Shown one piece after another: positions 62,591-64,000 of a stretch of DNA of 64,000 nucleotides (position 1 is the stretch's first letter; each line of letters opens with the position of its first letter). The stretch spans positions 26,693,504 to 26,757,503 of the forward strand of contig CM064869.1 in assembly GCA_032719365.1 (NCBI GenBank), given 5' to 3'. The notes under the pieces are model-generated. The model was not told the origin of the DNA, did not search any database, and worked only from the letters and a program-made list of their open reading frames with translations. Source of the DNA: Prinsepia uniflora (taxonomy: Eukaryota > Streptophyta > Magnoliopsida > Rosales > Rosaceae). Both the position numbers and the translations under genes were made by a program.

Positions 62591-63434
62591 CCGGGCAACC
62601 TGATCCGGCCATAACTCTTCCATTTCTAACCCGTTTTCATCCATTTTTCCACCACTAAACTCTAAACTACATTTAGATTAGATCTAAGACTTCCAAGACA
62701 AGGAAAACCCACGCAAAAGTTGAGATGTCATACCTCCATTCACGGCTAAACTTCAACATTCTCACAGTACCACTTCCAACATCCCATAAACTTTGTTTCC
62801 AAGCTTAACTCGACCACGACACTTCCAGAAAGACATCAGAGTACCCTTCGGACGTTCCTCAAGCCTCAAACCTAAACTTCCATTTTCAACCATAGCGGCC
62901 GTTTCGGGTTTCAGCCTTTTCTGGGCTTGTTCCACCCTTAGAACACGTCCAACTAGCACGCTTTTTTTCGCAGGAACCTCTCTACATCGACCTCTCCCTC
63001 AATTCATTGTGTTTTCCTCCCTCATTACTAATTTCCTCTTTCAGCCACACCAAAAATGGTGTTCGGTCATCACTTCCTGAAATCATCAACACACAGATAC
63101 AATATAACAGCTTGGAGGTCGGTGGAGAGAGAATTCTAGGATCCTGCCACTTGTCACCACCTAAAAGGAAACTTTGTGCACATGACTAAAATACCATTGG
63201 TGGCCAATTTACCAAAATACCCTTATAGTTTCTTAACCCGAAACAACCACAAACGATCTCCGATTTTGGTGTGCCGCCTAGCTAAGAACTTAGGCTCTCG
63301 TGACCTTCGTAACAGTCTTTCTAGAATTCCCAAATAAGGTTCCTAGCAAAAGGTCAACATTTTGACTTTTCTCTAAGGGCAAAATTGTCCTTTTCTCAAT
63401 TTTTTCAAATTTACTGTAGGTCTGGGTCGTTATA
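62591..63434 (-). mobile_element. Solo Tekay/Del-type LTR F, right part
   Basis: Continues LTR F and ends GGGTCGTTATA; the final TTACA has become TTATA, a single transition. Together with 47100-48574 the LTR is about 2,319 bp, the shortest of the group. The GTAAG duplication follows. Confidence 0.85.
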
Positions 63435-63439
63435 GTAAG
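63435..63439. repeat. Target site duplication of solo LTR F (right copy)
   Basis: GTAAG, matching 47095-47099. Confidence 0.88.
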
Positions 63440-64000
63440 CCTAATCCTTATATAACAATAGGATTAGGGTTCAGTATATTGAATACAGACCTATCTACCC
63501 TTTACTAATGGCTAATTATCATTCGTACCCTTACATGAATAATCAGATCTTATACTATTTACAACATAAAGCTAATTTAAATATGAATAATTTAGTAGGA
63601 AAAATTGAAGCAATAGTCTCTAAACTTTATTATTATTAATATTTCGTATATAAAAACTTTACCATAATATTGAGTTAATTCATCCGCCAAAAATTCGAAT
63701 GAAACTCATTAAAAAAATAAAAATAAGATCATAATCATCCCTTCTTGTTAATTTTTTTTCTTCTTCTAAAGTTAAAAAAAAAAACAAATTTAGAGTAATA
63801 ATCCATAAACTTTACCATAATAGTTGATTTAAACCTTCCCATTCACCCACCCAATTCAACCGAACACCCATAAAGATCATCAAAGATTGATTCTTGAAAA
63901 ATTATAATAAATTATGAAGAGGATAAAATAAAATTGGTTCAATTATTCACTCATCCGATCTTGGAACAGAGCACCAAACCGAAGCACAAAATCAAAACAA
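63440..64000. other. AT-rich intergenic DNA
   Basis: No gene or repeat recognised up to the window end. Confidence 0.5.

Overview
This window is nuclear DNA of a flowering plant, most likely a eudicot; I cannot name the species. The evidence is a nuclear chloroplast-targeted ATP synthase gamma gene, a plant-specific S40/DUF584 gene, a Cassandra-type TRIM with 5S rRNA-like LTRs, and several plant LTR-retrotransposon lineages nested in one another. Host genes occupy only about 37.5-41.9 kb, both on the minus strand. Most of the rest is transposon sequence.

Layout. (1) 1-12954: a plus-strand Tekay/Del-type LTR (A, about 260 bp of its 5' end lies outside the window) interrupted by a complete minus-strand Tekay/Del chromovirus (B, 2554-12829, TSD GAATC). 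Its gag-pol is one continuous frame broken only by four stop codons. (2) 13525-14455: a LINE reverse-transcriptase relic. (3) 14469-30691: a rearranged minus-strand Cassandra copy carrying two insertions. One is solo LTR C (TSD TCACC), which itself holds complete non-coding element D (15292-24998, TSD CCAAG). The other is solo LTR E (27281-30345, TSD AAACT). (4) 31295-31603: a Tourist-like MITE. (5) 32427-35425: a short copia element encoding only gag and protease (TSD ATATC). (6) 35.4-42.7 kb: the gene island with S40 and atpC. (7) 42740-43160: a copia integrase relic. (8) 45281-45946: an intact Cassandra TRIM (TSD TTTAT). (9) 47100-63434: solo LTR F (TSD GTAAG), split by an Athila-like gypsy element G (48575-62585, TSD CTCGA). 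The left LTR of G holds LTR H, and a deletion there removed the rest of that LTR.

Most notable observation. The seven Tekay-type LTR lineages (A, B, C, D, E, F, H) have different sequences but share one architecture. A GTGAGTGG-type sequence and its reverse complement lie 0.7-1.3 kb apart and could form a closing stem. Inside lies an array of short hairpin units whose stems change in a compensatory way from unit to unit and lineage to lineage. A CCCTTCAG-type acceptor-like site follows. The LTRs also share a palindrome near 520 bp from the LTR start and a hairpin near the LTR 3' end. I recognise no named element with this layout, and propose it as a structured, possibly spliced, LTR leader domain. 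Pairing was checked by eye only.

Other notable points are a chloroplast ATP synthase gamma subunit lacking one of the two thioredoxin-regulated cysteines, eight TGACGTCA sites within 156 bp of one LTR, and an LTR insertion that landed in the 5S C-box of a Cassandra element.
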